From contig NZ_JABVEC010000011.1 in assembly GCF_014323705.1 (NCBI RefSeq), forward strand, positions 124,001 through 188,000: 64,000 bases of DNA. Reading direction: 5' to 3'. Shown here piece after piece: positions 20,360 to 28,674 of this stretch. A program made the translations under genes and the position numbers. Numbering within the stretch: position 1 is the stretch's first letter; each line of letters starts with the position of its first letter. This DNA is from Actinomadura alba (GTDB taxonomy: Bacteria > Actinomycetota > Actinomycetes > Streptosporangiales > Streptosporangiaceae). The notes under the pieces are model-generated. The model worked only from the letters and a program-made list of their open reading frames with translations, ran no database searches and was not told the DNA's origin.

Positions 20360-21547
20360 ATGCGGTTCCGGCTTCAGCCGACATCCGCCCAGGAGGCGGC
20401 GCTGCTGGAACACTGTGCGCACGCCCGTTTTGTGTGGAATATGGCGGTGGAGCAGCACCGGCACTGGAAGCCCGGACGGGCGAGCGCGCCGGGCTATCTG
20501 GAACAGTGCCGTCAGCTGACCGAGGCCAGAAGAGAGTTCGGATGGCTGGCCGCTGGGTCGCAGACGGTGCAGCAACAGGCGTTGCGGGACTTCGCCCAGG
20601 CCATGAGCAACTTCTTCGCCGGGACGCATCGCCGGCCGACGTGGCGTAAAGCGGGCAGGCACGAGGGGTTCCGGATCGTGGGGCAGCGCGGCCGGCACTG
20701 GGATGTACGGCGGGTGTCCCGCAAGTCTGGTCAGGTGAGGATCCCGAAGGTCGGCTGGGTGGCCTTCCGCTGGTCCCGCGCAGTCCCCGGCGAGGTCAGA
20801 TCGTTTCGGGTCACTCGTGATCGGGCGGGCCGCTGGCATGTCGCCTTCGCCGCCGTACCCGAACCGGTGCCCGGACCCGGCACGGGTGCGGTGGTCGGTG
20901 TGGACCGGGGGGTGGCCGTCTCGGCTGCCCTGTCCACCGGGGAACTGCTGTCGGTTCCCGGCTTGCGCGACAGCGAGGCCAGGCGGCTGCTGCGGCTGCA
21001 ACGGAAGCTCGCGCGGGCCAAGCCCGGGTCGAACCGAAGGCGGCGCGTCAAGACCGCGATCGCCCGGATCAAGGCCCGCGAGAACGACCGCCGAAAAGAC
21101 TGGGTCGAGAAGACCACCACCGACCTCGCCCGCCGCTTCGACGTGATCCGTATTGAGGACCTCAGGATCCGCGACATGGTTCGCTCCGGACGCGGCACCA
21201 TCCAGATGCCCGGGAAGAACGTCCGGGCAAAGGCCGGGCTCAACCGGTCCATCCACGCGGCGGGCTGGGGCCAGCTGGTGACCCGGCTGCAGCACAAGGC
21301 TCCCGGCCGGGTGGAGAAGATCAATCCCGCGTACACCTCCCAGACCTGCAACGCCTGCGGGCACCGCGCAGCGAACAACCGTGAGAGCCAAGCGGTCTTT
21401 CGCTGCAGCGCCTGCGGGCACACAGATCACGCGGACGTGAACGCGGCCAAGAACATCGCCGTCGGGCGGACGGTGACCGCGCGGGGAGGCCAGGCATCGG
21501 CCCGGCCCGTGAACCGCGAACCTCACCTCGTTCCCTCCTCTACCTAG
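20360..21547 (+). CDS. tnpB: TnpB RNA-guided endonuclease, apparently intact
   Basis: 395-residue TnpB, ancestor type of Cas12. The RuvC triad is intact: D182 (GVDRG), E266 (IRIEDL) and D359 (HADVNAAKN). The zinc ribbon cysteines C330, C333 (CNACG) and C349, C352 (CSACG) are all present, and an N-terminal helix-turn-helix region precedes the wedge/REC part. In IS200/IS605 elements TnpB uses an RNA from the right end to cut donor sites and so retain the element. The ATG at 20360 begins [15 protein letters not shown], the conserved N-terminus. No frameshift or stop was seen, so it should be functional. Confidence 0.95.
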   Translation: MRFRLQPTSAQEAALLEHCAHARFVWNMAVEQHRHWKPGRASAPGYLEQCRQLTEARREFGWLAAGSQTVQQQALRDFAQAMSNFFAGTHRRPTWRKAGRHEGFRIVGQRGRHWDVRRVSRKSGQVRIPKVGWVAFRWSRAVPGEVRSFRVTRDRAGRWHVAFAAVPEPVPGPGTGAVVGVDRGVAVSAALSTGELLSVPGLRDSEARRLLRLQRKLARAKPGSNRRRRVKTAIARIKARENDRRKDWVEKTTTDLARRFDVIRIEDLRIRDMVRSGRGTIQMPGKNVRAKAGLNRSIHAAGWGQLVTRLQHKAPGRVEKINPAYTSQTCNACGHRAANNRESQAVFRCSACGHTDHADVNAAKNIAVGRTVTARGGQASARPVNREPHLVPSST

Positions 21548-21597
21548 AGGGGCGGAGTGGAATCCCCCGCTTAACTTTAGGCGGAGGAGGACGTCAA
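21450..21597 (+). ncRNA. candidate omega-RNA (reRNA) scaffold at the element right end
   Basis: The stretch from the tnpB 3' end to the right border contains a CCTCTA-ccta-GAGGGG-like stem followed by the imperfect hairpin at 21564-21587 and the terminal GTCAA. Omega-RNAs of TnpB systems are processed from exactly this position, overlapping the tnpB stop, with the guide read from the flanking host DNA. Here the guide would begin at 21598 (TATCCGGCCCGCC), inside the neighbouring GH16-like gene. The 5' end is a guess. Confidence 0.45.
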
Positions 21598-22472
21598 TAT
21601 CCGGCCCGCCTCCAGCGTTCCGGCATCCGGTAGACGCGGACCCAGTCGACGTCCATGGTCACCCACCTGGGCGTCGTACGGTTCCGGCAGAAGCCCGGGC
21701 CGCGGTCGCACACCTGGTCGTTCTGCAGGGCGAGCCCCATCCGCGCCCGCCGGGGGATGAGCGGCCCCCGGTAGGTCCAGACCCGCCTGCCGTCCAGCCA
21801 GAAGGTCAGCCGGTCCGGCAGCCAGTCGACCGCGACGGTGTGCCAGCGGGTGAAGTCGGCGGCGATCAGGCGCCGCCGCTGGTCGTCGTCCGGACCGCGA
21901 TGGACGAACAGCCCGACCGTGCGCCGCGTCGGATCGATGACCTCGGCGAAGTTGATCTCGGCGAACTCGGGGTCGCCGAACCGCTCCGGCCACAGCAGCG
22001 CGACGGCCGAATACCCGACTCCCCGTTCGGCCCGCATCCGCACCTCCCACCGGCCGTACCTCTGGTGAAAGTGCGACGCCACCCCGCCGGACAGGTCCCG
22101 GCCGCGATAGATCCCACCGGTCAGCCGCAGCTTCCCGCCGGACACCCGCGCCGCCGATCCGCTGCGAGGGTTCTCCCGCGCGCCCGGCGAGTGGTAGACC
22201 GCCCATTTCCGGGGGTCCGGCCGGTGGCCGTCGAAGTTCTCGGTGAGCACGGGCGCGCCCCAGGCGCCCGGGCCGGGCACACCGCGGATCCGGCCGGTCC
22301 CCCGGGCCTGCCGCCCGTCGCCCTGATCGGCCGCCCGTACGGCGGCGGACGGGGCGGGCGGCGGCCCTGCGGGCACCGGAGCGATGGTCGCGCAGGTCAG
22401 GGCGGCGCAGGTCAAGGCGGCGCAGGTCAGGGCCGGCAGCGCCGGCCCGCGTAACACGTCTGCGGAGGACAT
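21594..22472 (-). CDS. secreted glycoside hydrolase family 16-like protein
   Basis: About 292 residues: a signal peptide-like N-terminus containing an LTCAA repeat encoded by a 15-base DNA repeat, then a GH16 laminarinase/carrageenase-like beta-sandwich domain. The catalytic strand reads E172-I-N174-F-A-E177, whereas the family motif is E-[ILV]-D-x-x-E; the assisting aspartate is replaced by Asn. Strand motifs RYGRWEVRMRAE and YSAVALLWPE are normal. The last two codons and the stop lie at the TnpB element border and may have been changed by the insertion. The ATG at 22472 lacks a clear ribosome binding site. Confidence 0.82.
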   Translation of the reverse strand: MSSADVLRGPALPALTCAALTCAALTCATIAPVPAGPPPAPSAAVRAADQGDGRQARGTGRIRGVPGPGAWGAPVLTENFDGHRPDPRKWAVYHSPGARENPRSGSAARVSGGKLRLTGGIYRGRDLSGGVASHFHQRYGRWEVRMRAERGVGYSAVALLWPERFGDPEFAEINFAEVIDPTRRTVGLFVHRGPDDDQRRRLIAADFTRWHTVAVDWLPDRLTFWLDGRRVWTYRGPLIPRRARMGLALQNDQVCDRGPGFCRNRTTPRWVTMDVDWVRVYRMPERWRRAGY

Positions 22473-22594
22473 GGCCCCATGGAAACAGATCCAGTCCGCC
22501 GGCTCGGGGAAGGCGCGGGTTTTGTTGCGACGCCGCACCCGCCCCGGCGGCACGGGCCCTGCCCCGGCGACGTCACGTCACGGCGGCGGGGGGT

Positions 22595-23533
22595 TCACCT
22601 CGCGCGGCGGCGGGGCGGTACGTCGACCCGGTCCAGGTCCTGCACGAGAACGATGTCGCCGGAGTAGGCGGCGGCCGCCTGCTCGGCGAAGCGCGGCTCG
22701 TCCTCGGCCCCGTACCGCTCGGAGATGTGGGTCAGCACCAGGCGCCGCACACCGCAGTCGGCGGCGACCCGGCCGGCCTGGGCGGCGGTGAGGTGACCGT
22801 ACTCGGAGGCGAGGGCGGAGTCCTCCGCGAGGAAGGTCGACTCGATGACCAGCAGGTCGACCTCGGCGGCGAGCTCGTGCACGGCGTCGCAGAGCCCGGT
22901 GTCCATCACGAAGGCCACCTTCTGCCCCGGCCGCGGCACGCTGCACTCCTCACGCGTGACCGTGCGGCCGTCCGGCGCCACAACCCGGCCCTCCTGCTGC
23001 AGGCGGCGCACGAGCGGCCCCTGGATCCCCCTGGCCGCCAGTTCCCCGCGGAGCATCGTGACGCCGTCCGGCTCCTCGAGCCGGTACCCGTAGGCCTCGA
23101 CCGGGTGCGAGAGCCTGCGGGCCGTGAGCGTGAACGGCGCGTCGCCGGTGTCGAGCCGGGCGGCCGCACCGGTGATCGGCCGCTCCCGGATCACGTCGGT
23201 GTCGCGGAAGACGGCCGCGTGCCGGAGCCGCCGCCAGTACTCCGTGCCGCTCGCCGGAAAGGCCGCGTCGACCGGATGCGCGACGCCGTCCCTGGCGATG
23301 CGCTGGACGACGCCGGGAACGCCGAGACAGTGATCGCCGTGGAAGTGCGTGACACAGATCCAGTCGACGTCGTGGGCCGACACCCCGGCGTGCGCCATCT
23401 GCCGCTGGGTTCCCTCGCCCGGGTCGAACAGCAGCCCGCGCCCGTCCCAGCGCAGCAGGTACCCGTTGTGGTTGCGGGTCCGGGTGGGCACGGCACTTGC
23501 GGACCCGAGCACGACGAGTTCCCGTACGGACAT
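22595..23533 (-). CDS. rnz: ribonuclease Z
   Basis: tRNA 3'-processing endoribonuclease of the metallo-beta-lactamase fold, 312 residues. The zinc site [10 protein letters not shown] (H63, H65, D67, H68), further ligands in [12 protein letters not shown] and FVMDTG, and the late histidine in LTHISERYG are visible. It trims 3' trailers from tRNA precursors, which matters for tRNAs lacking an encoded CCA such as the one at 49968-50041. GGGGAG abuts the ATG directly, leaving unusually little spacing. It is divergent from the small gene at 23678. Confidence 0.93.
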   Translation of the reverse strand: MSVRELVVLGSASAVPTRTRNHNGYLLRWDGRGLLFDPGEGTQRQMAHAGVSAHDVDWICVTHFHGDHCLGVPGVVQRIARDGVAHPVDAAFPASGTEYWRRLRHAAVFRDTDVIRERPITGAAARLDTGDAPFTLTARRLSHPVEAYGYRLEEPDGVTMLRGELAARGIQGPLVRRLQQEGRVVAPDGRTVTREECSVPRPGQKVAFVMDTGLCDAVHELAAEVDLLVIESTFLAEDSALASEYGHLTAAQAGRVAADCGVRRLVLTHISERYGAEDEPRFAEQAAAAYSGDIVLVQDLDRVDVPPRRRAR

Positions 23534-23677
23534 CTCCCCATACTGCCGTGCCGATCGTTAGGCTGGCCGCGAGATGCCGTCATCGGCGGCCCGGCACCGG
23601 CGGTCTCCGTCGACGGCCCTATCGACGACTCGCCGTCGGCTCGCTCGAGGGCCCGTCGGCGACGCAGTGGAGGCCCG

Positions 23678-24073
23678 ATGGACCCGATCACGACATCCGC
23701 GCTCGTGGCCGTGTTGACCAAGGTTTTCGACGGTGCGAGCGGCGAAGCCGGCCGGGCGACATGGTCGGCGCTCACAACCCTGGTGAGGAACGCCTTCGGA
23801 GGGCGCTCGGAGCCCGCGGAGGCCACCGGCGAACTCGAGCGGCAGCCCGGCGACCCGGCGCGGATCGAGGCCGTGGCCGCCTCGCTCGCCGCGCAGGCGC
23901 GCCTTGACCCCGAGTTCGCCGACGAGTTGCGGCACTGGCTCGAGGATGCGCAACGGCCCTCGAGCGCGGAAGGCGACACCATCAATGTCGTCGGCGGCTC
24001 GGCCGAGATCGGCGGCAACGTCGTCCAGGCGCGCGACATCTCCGGCGGGATCGGCTTCGGCGATCGCGCCTAA
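23678..24073 (+). CDS. small effector-associated-like protein of actinomycete conflict systems
   Basis: A 131-residue acidic protein. The N-terminal third is helical (ALVAVLTKVFDGASGEAG), the middle is a charged helical segment ending RHWLED, and the C-terminus is a glycine-rich hairpin region ending GNVVQARDISGGIGFG. This last motif resembles tails found in small actinomycete proteins encoded beside NACHT, trypsin or caspase-like conflict genes, as I remember them; here no such partner is adjacent. GTGGAGG is well placed before the ATG at 23678. Function unknown; a sensor or adaptor role is speculative. Confidence 0.75.
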   Translation: MDPITTSALVAVLTKVFDGASGEAGRATWSALTTLVRNAFGGRSEPAEATGELERQPGDPARIEAVAASLAAQARLDPEFADELRHWLEDAQRPSSAEGDTINVVGGSAEIGGNVVQARDISGGIGFGDRA

Positions 24074-24140
24074 GAAATGTATTTATCCGACAAATGCGAC
24101 AGAACACGCCAGCGGAATATCGTCGTCACCGCCGGCCGCA

Positions 24141-24188
24141 CAACGCACAGCCGGGCATGGGCGGGTGGCCACATGCCCGGCTGCGTTG
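24141..24188. terminator. strong hairpin terminator between convergent genes
   Basis: Arms at 24141-24159 and 24172-24188 pair over 17 bases with a two-base bulge (CAACGCA[CA]GCCGGGCATG against its complement), loop of 12. It lies between the convergent 131-residue gene and greA and probably ends both transcripts. Confidence 0.7.
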
Positions 24189-24292
24189 CATACGACCCGG
24201 CCGGTCGGATGTCGCGCCTCTGGTACGGGTCGGTGTCGACGGTCACGGCTGTCGGCTGTCGGCTCGGACCGGTTCCGCGTGTCGTGCGGCGA

Positions 24293-24793
24293 TCAGACTC
24301 CGGCGTACGGCGTGGCGTCGATGATCTCAACGGCCATGCTGCGCCCGTTCGGGAGCGTGTACGACGCCGACTCGCCCACCTTCTTGCCGTTGATGGCGGC
24401 ACCGAGGGGGGACTTCGGCGAGTACACGTCGATCGGGGAGCCGCTCTCCTCGCGAGAGGCCAGCAGGAAGGTGACCTCCTCGTCATCGCCGGCGAACGCG
24501 ACGGTGACGGTCATGCCCGGGCCGACGACGCCTTCGGTGCGCGGCGCCTCGCCCACCCGGGCGTTCTCGAGGATGTGCCGGAGCTGGAGGATGCGGCCTT
24601 CGATCTTGCCCTGCTCCTCCTTGGCGGCGTGGTACCCGCCGTTCTCCCGCAGATCCCCTTCTTCCCTGGCGGCCTCGATCTTCTGAGCGATCTCGATGCG
24701 GCCGGATCCCGAGAGATGATCCAGCTCGTTCTTGAGCCGGTCGTACGCCTCCTGGGTGAGCCAGGAGACGTTGTCAGCACGGGTCTCGGTCAC
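24293..24793 (-). CDS. greA: transcription elongation factor GreA
   Basis: Rescues backtracked RNA polymerase by stimulating transcript cleavage in the secondary channel. 166 residues: an N-terminal coiled-coil (about 1-80) with the tip acidic pair in EEGDLRENGGYHAAKEEQ, and a C-terminal FKBP-like globular domain ending with NGRSMAVEIIDATPYAGV. It is followed upstream by DUF4307 and mca, the conserved actinobacterial arrangement. The ATG at 24793 is preceded by GGAGG. Confidence 0.97.
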   Translation of the reverse strand: MTETRADNVSWLTQEAYDRLKNELDHLSGSGRIEIAQKIEAAREEGDLRENGGYHAAKEEQGKIEGRILQLRHILENARVGEAPRTEGVVGPGMTVTVAFAGDDEEVTFLLASREESGSPIDVYSPKSPLGAAINGKKVGESASYTLPNGRSMAVEIIDATPYAGV

Positions 24794-24905
24794 GGGTCCT
24801 CCACGTGAAATGCGGCCGGATTAAACCTCAAGCCTATCCGGTGTGTGAGGGTAAAGGTTCCCTCATATCCTCGGCCGCAACCAGCGAACTTCCACGCCAG
24901 AGGGT

Positions 24906-25289
24906 TTACCGGGCCACGCAGTCCTTGATCTGGGCGGCGGTCGCGCGCGCCGACGTCCGCAGCTGCCGGGTCGTGTGGAGCCGCTCGGTACCGCTGGGCA
25001 CGACGACCTCCTCGCGAGCCACTTCGGCGAAGTCGGTGTCGACCGCGTGGACGACGCATCGCACGCTGCTGTCCCTGGGTTTGGTGACGCTGAAGTTGAT
25101 CTCGACCTGGGAATCGCTGAGGACGCGGAAGGTGATCGTCTGGGCGACGATGCCGGGCGTCTGGTTCACGTTCGCCATGACGAAGGCCCAGCCGAACGCC
25201 GCGAGGGCCGCCACCAGGCCGATCACCAGATGGGCCGGGCCGAGGCGGCGGCGCGTGGGGGCACTGGCCTCGGTGTCACTCGTCGCCAT
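24906..25289 (-). CDS. DUF4307 membrane protein
   Basis: 127 residues: a short cytoplasmic N-terminus, one membrane helix (about residues 18-42, LVIGLVAALAAFGWAFVMA), and an extracytoplasmic beta-rich domain with two cysteines (VRCVVHAV and KDCVAR) that could form a disulfide. Conserved between greA and mca in actinobacteria; its function is not known. The ATG at 25289 gives the conserved MATSD start. It is divergent from mca across a 234-base region holding a candidate SigR promoter. Confidence 0.85.
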   Translation of the reverse strand: MATSDTEASAPTRRRLGPAHLVIGLVAALAAFGWAFVMANVNQTPGIVAQTITFRVLSDSQVEINFSVTKPRDSSVRCVVHAVDTDFAEVAREEVVVPSGTERLHTTRQLRTSARATAAQIKDCVAR

Positions 25290-25293
25290 GGCG

Positions 25294-25320
25294 GGAATCC
25301 CTCTGCGTGGTCGGTGCGTT
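25294..25320 (+). promoter_or_regulatory. candidate SigR-type promoter toward mca
   Basis: GGAAT (25294-25298), 19 bases, GTT (25318-25320) matches the actinomycete SigR consensus GGAAT-N18/19-GTT. mca belongs to the thiol-stress SigR regulon in Streptomyces, so the match has functional sense. It lies about 200 bases upstream of the mca start, which implies a long leader. Two overlapping palindromes (25319-25336) sit at the predicted transcription start. Confidence 0.5.
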
Positions 25321-25336
25321 GTCAGTGACAATTGTC
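25319..25336. repeat. overlapping palindromes at the predicted mca transcription start
   Basis: TTGTCA-g-TGACAA (25319-25331) and GACAATTGTC (25327-25336) overlap. They lie immediately downstream of the candidate SigR -10 element and could bind a repressor or anti-activator of mca or of the divergent DUF4307 gene. Confidence 0.4.
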
Positions 25337-25470
25337 GCCTGCGGGGCCGGACTCCCCGCACCAGGTCCCGAAAGTCGCGATCCGAGCCGCCGTGACGCGG
25401 CTCGGCGCGACCGCACGGGCTTCGTGCGAACGAGCCTCCGGACGACGCCCGATCGGTGGACGACACCCAC

Positions 25471-25495
25471 GTCGATGCGGCATGTTCGCATCGAC
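25471..25495. repeat. hairpin in the mca leader
   Basis: GTCGATGCG, seven-base loop, CGCATCGAC: a perfect 9-bp inverted repeat ending 28 bases before the mca start codon. As RNA it would fold close to the ribosome binding site; as DNA it could be an operator. Confidence 0.45.
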
Positions 25496-25523
25496 ACGAC
25501 ATGGTTTGCAGAGGGAGATCCAG

Positions 25524-26426
25524 GTGCTTGAGTCACTGCCGGCGGCATCCGGTCCGGCCAAGCTGCGGCTGATGGCCGTACACGCGCATCCCGACGACGA
25601 GTCCAGCAAGGGGGCGGCCACCATGGCGCGCTATGTCGCCGAGGGAGTCGACGTCCTCGTCGTCACCTGCACCGGCGGCGAGCGCGGCGACATCCTGAAC
25701 CCCGCGATGGACCGTCCCGAGATCAGGGCGGACATCGGCGCGGTGCGCGAGCGCGAGATGGCGGCGGCCAGAGAGATCCTCGGCGTCCAGCAGCGCTGGC
25801 TCGGCTTCGTCGACTCCGGCTTCCCCGAGGGCGACCCCCTGCCTCCGCTGCCCGAGGGCTGCTTCGCCCGGCAACCCCTCGAGGTGGCCGCCGAACCGCT
25901 CGTCCGCGCCGTACGCGAGTTCCGGCCGCACGTGATCCTCACCTACGACGAGAACGGCGGCTACCCTCACCCCGACCACGTCAAGACGCACGAGGTCTCG
26001 GTCGAGGCGTTCGAGGCGGCGGGCGACCCGGATCGCTACCCGGGAACCGGGGAACCGTGGCAGCCGCTGAAGCTCTACTACCACCTGACCTTCCACAAGG
26101 AGCGGTTCACCGCCGAGAACGACGCGATGATCGCCGCCGGCCTGGAGAGCCCCTACGCCGAGCTCCTCGCCTCGTGGGTGGACAAGCCGATCACCTGGGA
26201 GATCACCACTAAGGTCGCATGCGCGGACCACTTCGCGACGCGCGACCGCGCACTGCTCGCGCACGCGACGCAGATCGACCCGGACGGGCCGTGGTTCGCC
26301 TGCCCGCTGGAGGTCAAGCGCGAGGCCTGGCCCACCGAGGACTATCATTTGGCACGTTCGCTGGTGGACACCGAGCTGCCGGAGGATGATCTGTTCGCCG
26401 GTGTCCGAGAGAGGGTGTGTCTTTAG
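25524..26426 (+). CDS. mca: mycothiol S-conjugate amidase
   Basis: Zinc amidase of about 300 residues in the LmbE/PIG-L fold that cleaves mycothiol S-conjugates, releasing mercapturic acids for export and GlcN-Ins for mycothiol recycling. Zinc-binding motif VHAHPDDES (about 19-27) and the second metal histidine in GGYPHPDHVKTHE are present. The C-terminal half has the Mca-specific extension lacking in the shorter deacetylase MshB. GAGGGAG six bases before the GTG at 25524 sets the start. The downstream small membrane protein overlaps its stop. Presence of mca places the host in Actinomycetota. Confidence 0.95.
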   Translation: MLESLPAASGPAKLRLMAVHAHPDDESSKGAATMARYVAEGVDVLVVTCTGGERGDILNPAMDRPEIRADIGAVREREMAAAREILGVQQRWLGFVDSGFPEGDPLPPLPEGCFARQPLEVAAEPLVRAVREFRPHVILTYDENGGYPHPDHVKTHEVSVEAFEAAGDPDRYPGTGEPWQPLKLYYHLTFHKERFTAENDAMIAAGLESPYAELLASWVDKPITWEITTKVACADHFATRDRALLAHATQIDPDGPWFACPLEVKREAWPTEDYHLARSLVDTELPEDDLFAGVRERVCL

Positions 26427-26713
26427 TGCTTGCCCCGCCACCCGGTGCGGTGCTCTTCGCGGCACCCTCGGGAATCGACGAGGATCTGGTCAGTCCGGGG
26501 GTCCTCGGGCTGCTCGTCGTCGTCGCCCTGGGCTTGGCGCTGGTCTTCCTGATCCGGTCGATGAACAAGCAGATCTCCCGGATCCAGGCACCCAGGGAAG
26601 CCGACCTCGACCAGGCCGAATGGGACCGGCGGCAGGCGAACGCACGCGCGGCGCGCGAGAGCGCCGGCGGTTCCGGGGACGCCGTGAAGGGCGAGGAAGG
26701 CCCGCGGGACTGA
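26417..26713 (+). CDS. small membrane protein downstream of mca
   Basis: About 98 residues: an external N-terminus, one membrane helix (VLGLLVVVALGLALVFLIRSM, in two parts about 29-49), then a charged cytoplasmic tail rich in Arg, Ala and Glu. The start is either the GTG at 26417, which overlaps the mca stop by ten bases, or the GTG at 26426, which forms TAGTG with it; either suggests translational coupling. A similar small gene follows mca in many actinobacteria (Rv1083 in M. tuberculosis). Function unknown. Confidence 0.8.
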   Translation: MSLVLAPPPGAVLFAAPSGIDEDLVSPGVLGLLVVVALGLALVFLIRSMNKQISRIQAPREADLDQAEWDRRQANARAARESAGGSGDAVKGEEGPRD

Positions 26714-26741
26714 TCGCCACGGGCTCCGTCAGCGCCCGGAG

Positions 26742-27299
26742 TCAGCGCCTGGGCGCCGAGTCCAGGTTGCCTCCTGCCGCCGAGCGTACGAGGGGCAGGG
26801 TCCGCTGGCGCACCGGGGTGGCGAGCGCGATCGTGGTCGATGCGCGCTCGACTCCCTGGACGTCCACGATCTGGTCGATCACCCGCTGCAGATCCTGGTT
26901 GCTGCGGGCCACGATGCGGCAGAGCATGTCGCCCGCCCCGGTGATGGTGTGCGCCTCGATCACCTCGGGGATCTCCGCCAGTCGTTCGGCGACCGGGTCG
27001 TGCCCGCGGACCTGCCGGATCTGCAGCGTCACGAACGCGGTCACGTCGTAGCCGAGCGCCGACGGGTCGATCTCCGGGCCGAACCCTCGGATCACGCCGC
27101 GCTCCGCCAGCCGGTCCAGCCTGGCCTGGACGGTCCCGCGGGCCACGCCCAGCCTCCGCGAGCATTCGAGGACCCCGATACGGGGCTCATCCGTGAGCAG
27201 CGCGATCAGCCGCCCGTCCAACTGGTCGATTCCGTTCAATTCCCCGGCCCGCCCTCTCTCCGCTCGCCGCGATCGATTCCGTGGGCGGGCCGTGGCCAT
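26742..27299 (-). CDS. Lrp/AsnC family transcriptional regulator
   Basis: Feast/famine regulator. From the ATG at 27299 the product has about 185 residues: a short Arg-rich lead, an HTH domain (QLDGRLIALLTDEPRIGVLE to ARGTVQARLDRLAERGVIRGF), then a RAM effector domain with the VEAHTITGAGDMLCRIVA-like strand EAHTITGAGDML. An in-frame ATG at 27404 would add 35 basic residues and is less likely. It is divergent from the 4-hydroxyphenylpyruvate dioxygenase gene and probably controls tyrosine catabolism, as an Lrp protein often accompanies hppD in actinomycetes. Confidence 0.88.
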   Translation of the reverse strand: MATARPRNRSRRAERGRAGELNGIDQLDGRLIALLTDEPRIGVLECSRRLGVARGTVQARLDRLAERGVIRGFGPEIDPSALGYDVTAFVTLQIRQVRGHDPVAERLAEIPEVIEAHTITGAGDMLCRIVARSNQDLQRVIDQIVDVQGVERASTTIALATPVRQRTLPLVRSAAGGNLDSAPRR

Positions 27300-27446
27300 G
27301 ACCGCACGCAAGATCCTCTGAACCTTTCGATCATGGTCATCATGTACAGAACGCCCGCCAGGACGCCGCCATGACCGTACAGGTTGTTCAGTATATTTTG
27401 TCACTCTTGCGCACTCTGTAGATCATGGATCTGATTGAGGTATTAA

Positions 27447-28565
<1,119 letters not shown>

Positions 28566-28674
28566 TCCCCGAGGCGTGCGGGGGGCGCCCGGCCCGCACG
28601 CCACCCCCGGCCCGGCGTCGAGATCCGACCTGGGTTGCCCAGCCCGCCGGGCACCAGGCAGGCTGTGCGACGTG

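Larger units (their letters stand above)
20268..21597 (+). mobile_element. solo TnpB element of the IS200/IS605 superfamily
   Basis: Boundaries are inferred from three features. The left border follows TTCAT (20263-20267), a T-rich pentamer of the kind these elements use as target and TAM. A subterminal hairpin with 8-bp arms lies at 20287-20306 (CCTCGGCC-ttca-GGCCGGGG). At the right, an imperfect hairpin at 21564-21587 is followed about ten bases later by GTCAA (21593-21597), matching the TCAA right cleavage site known for IS608. There is no tnpA and no target duplication, as expected for this family. Movement would need a transposase in trans. Confidence 0.7.
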
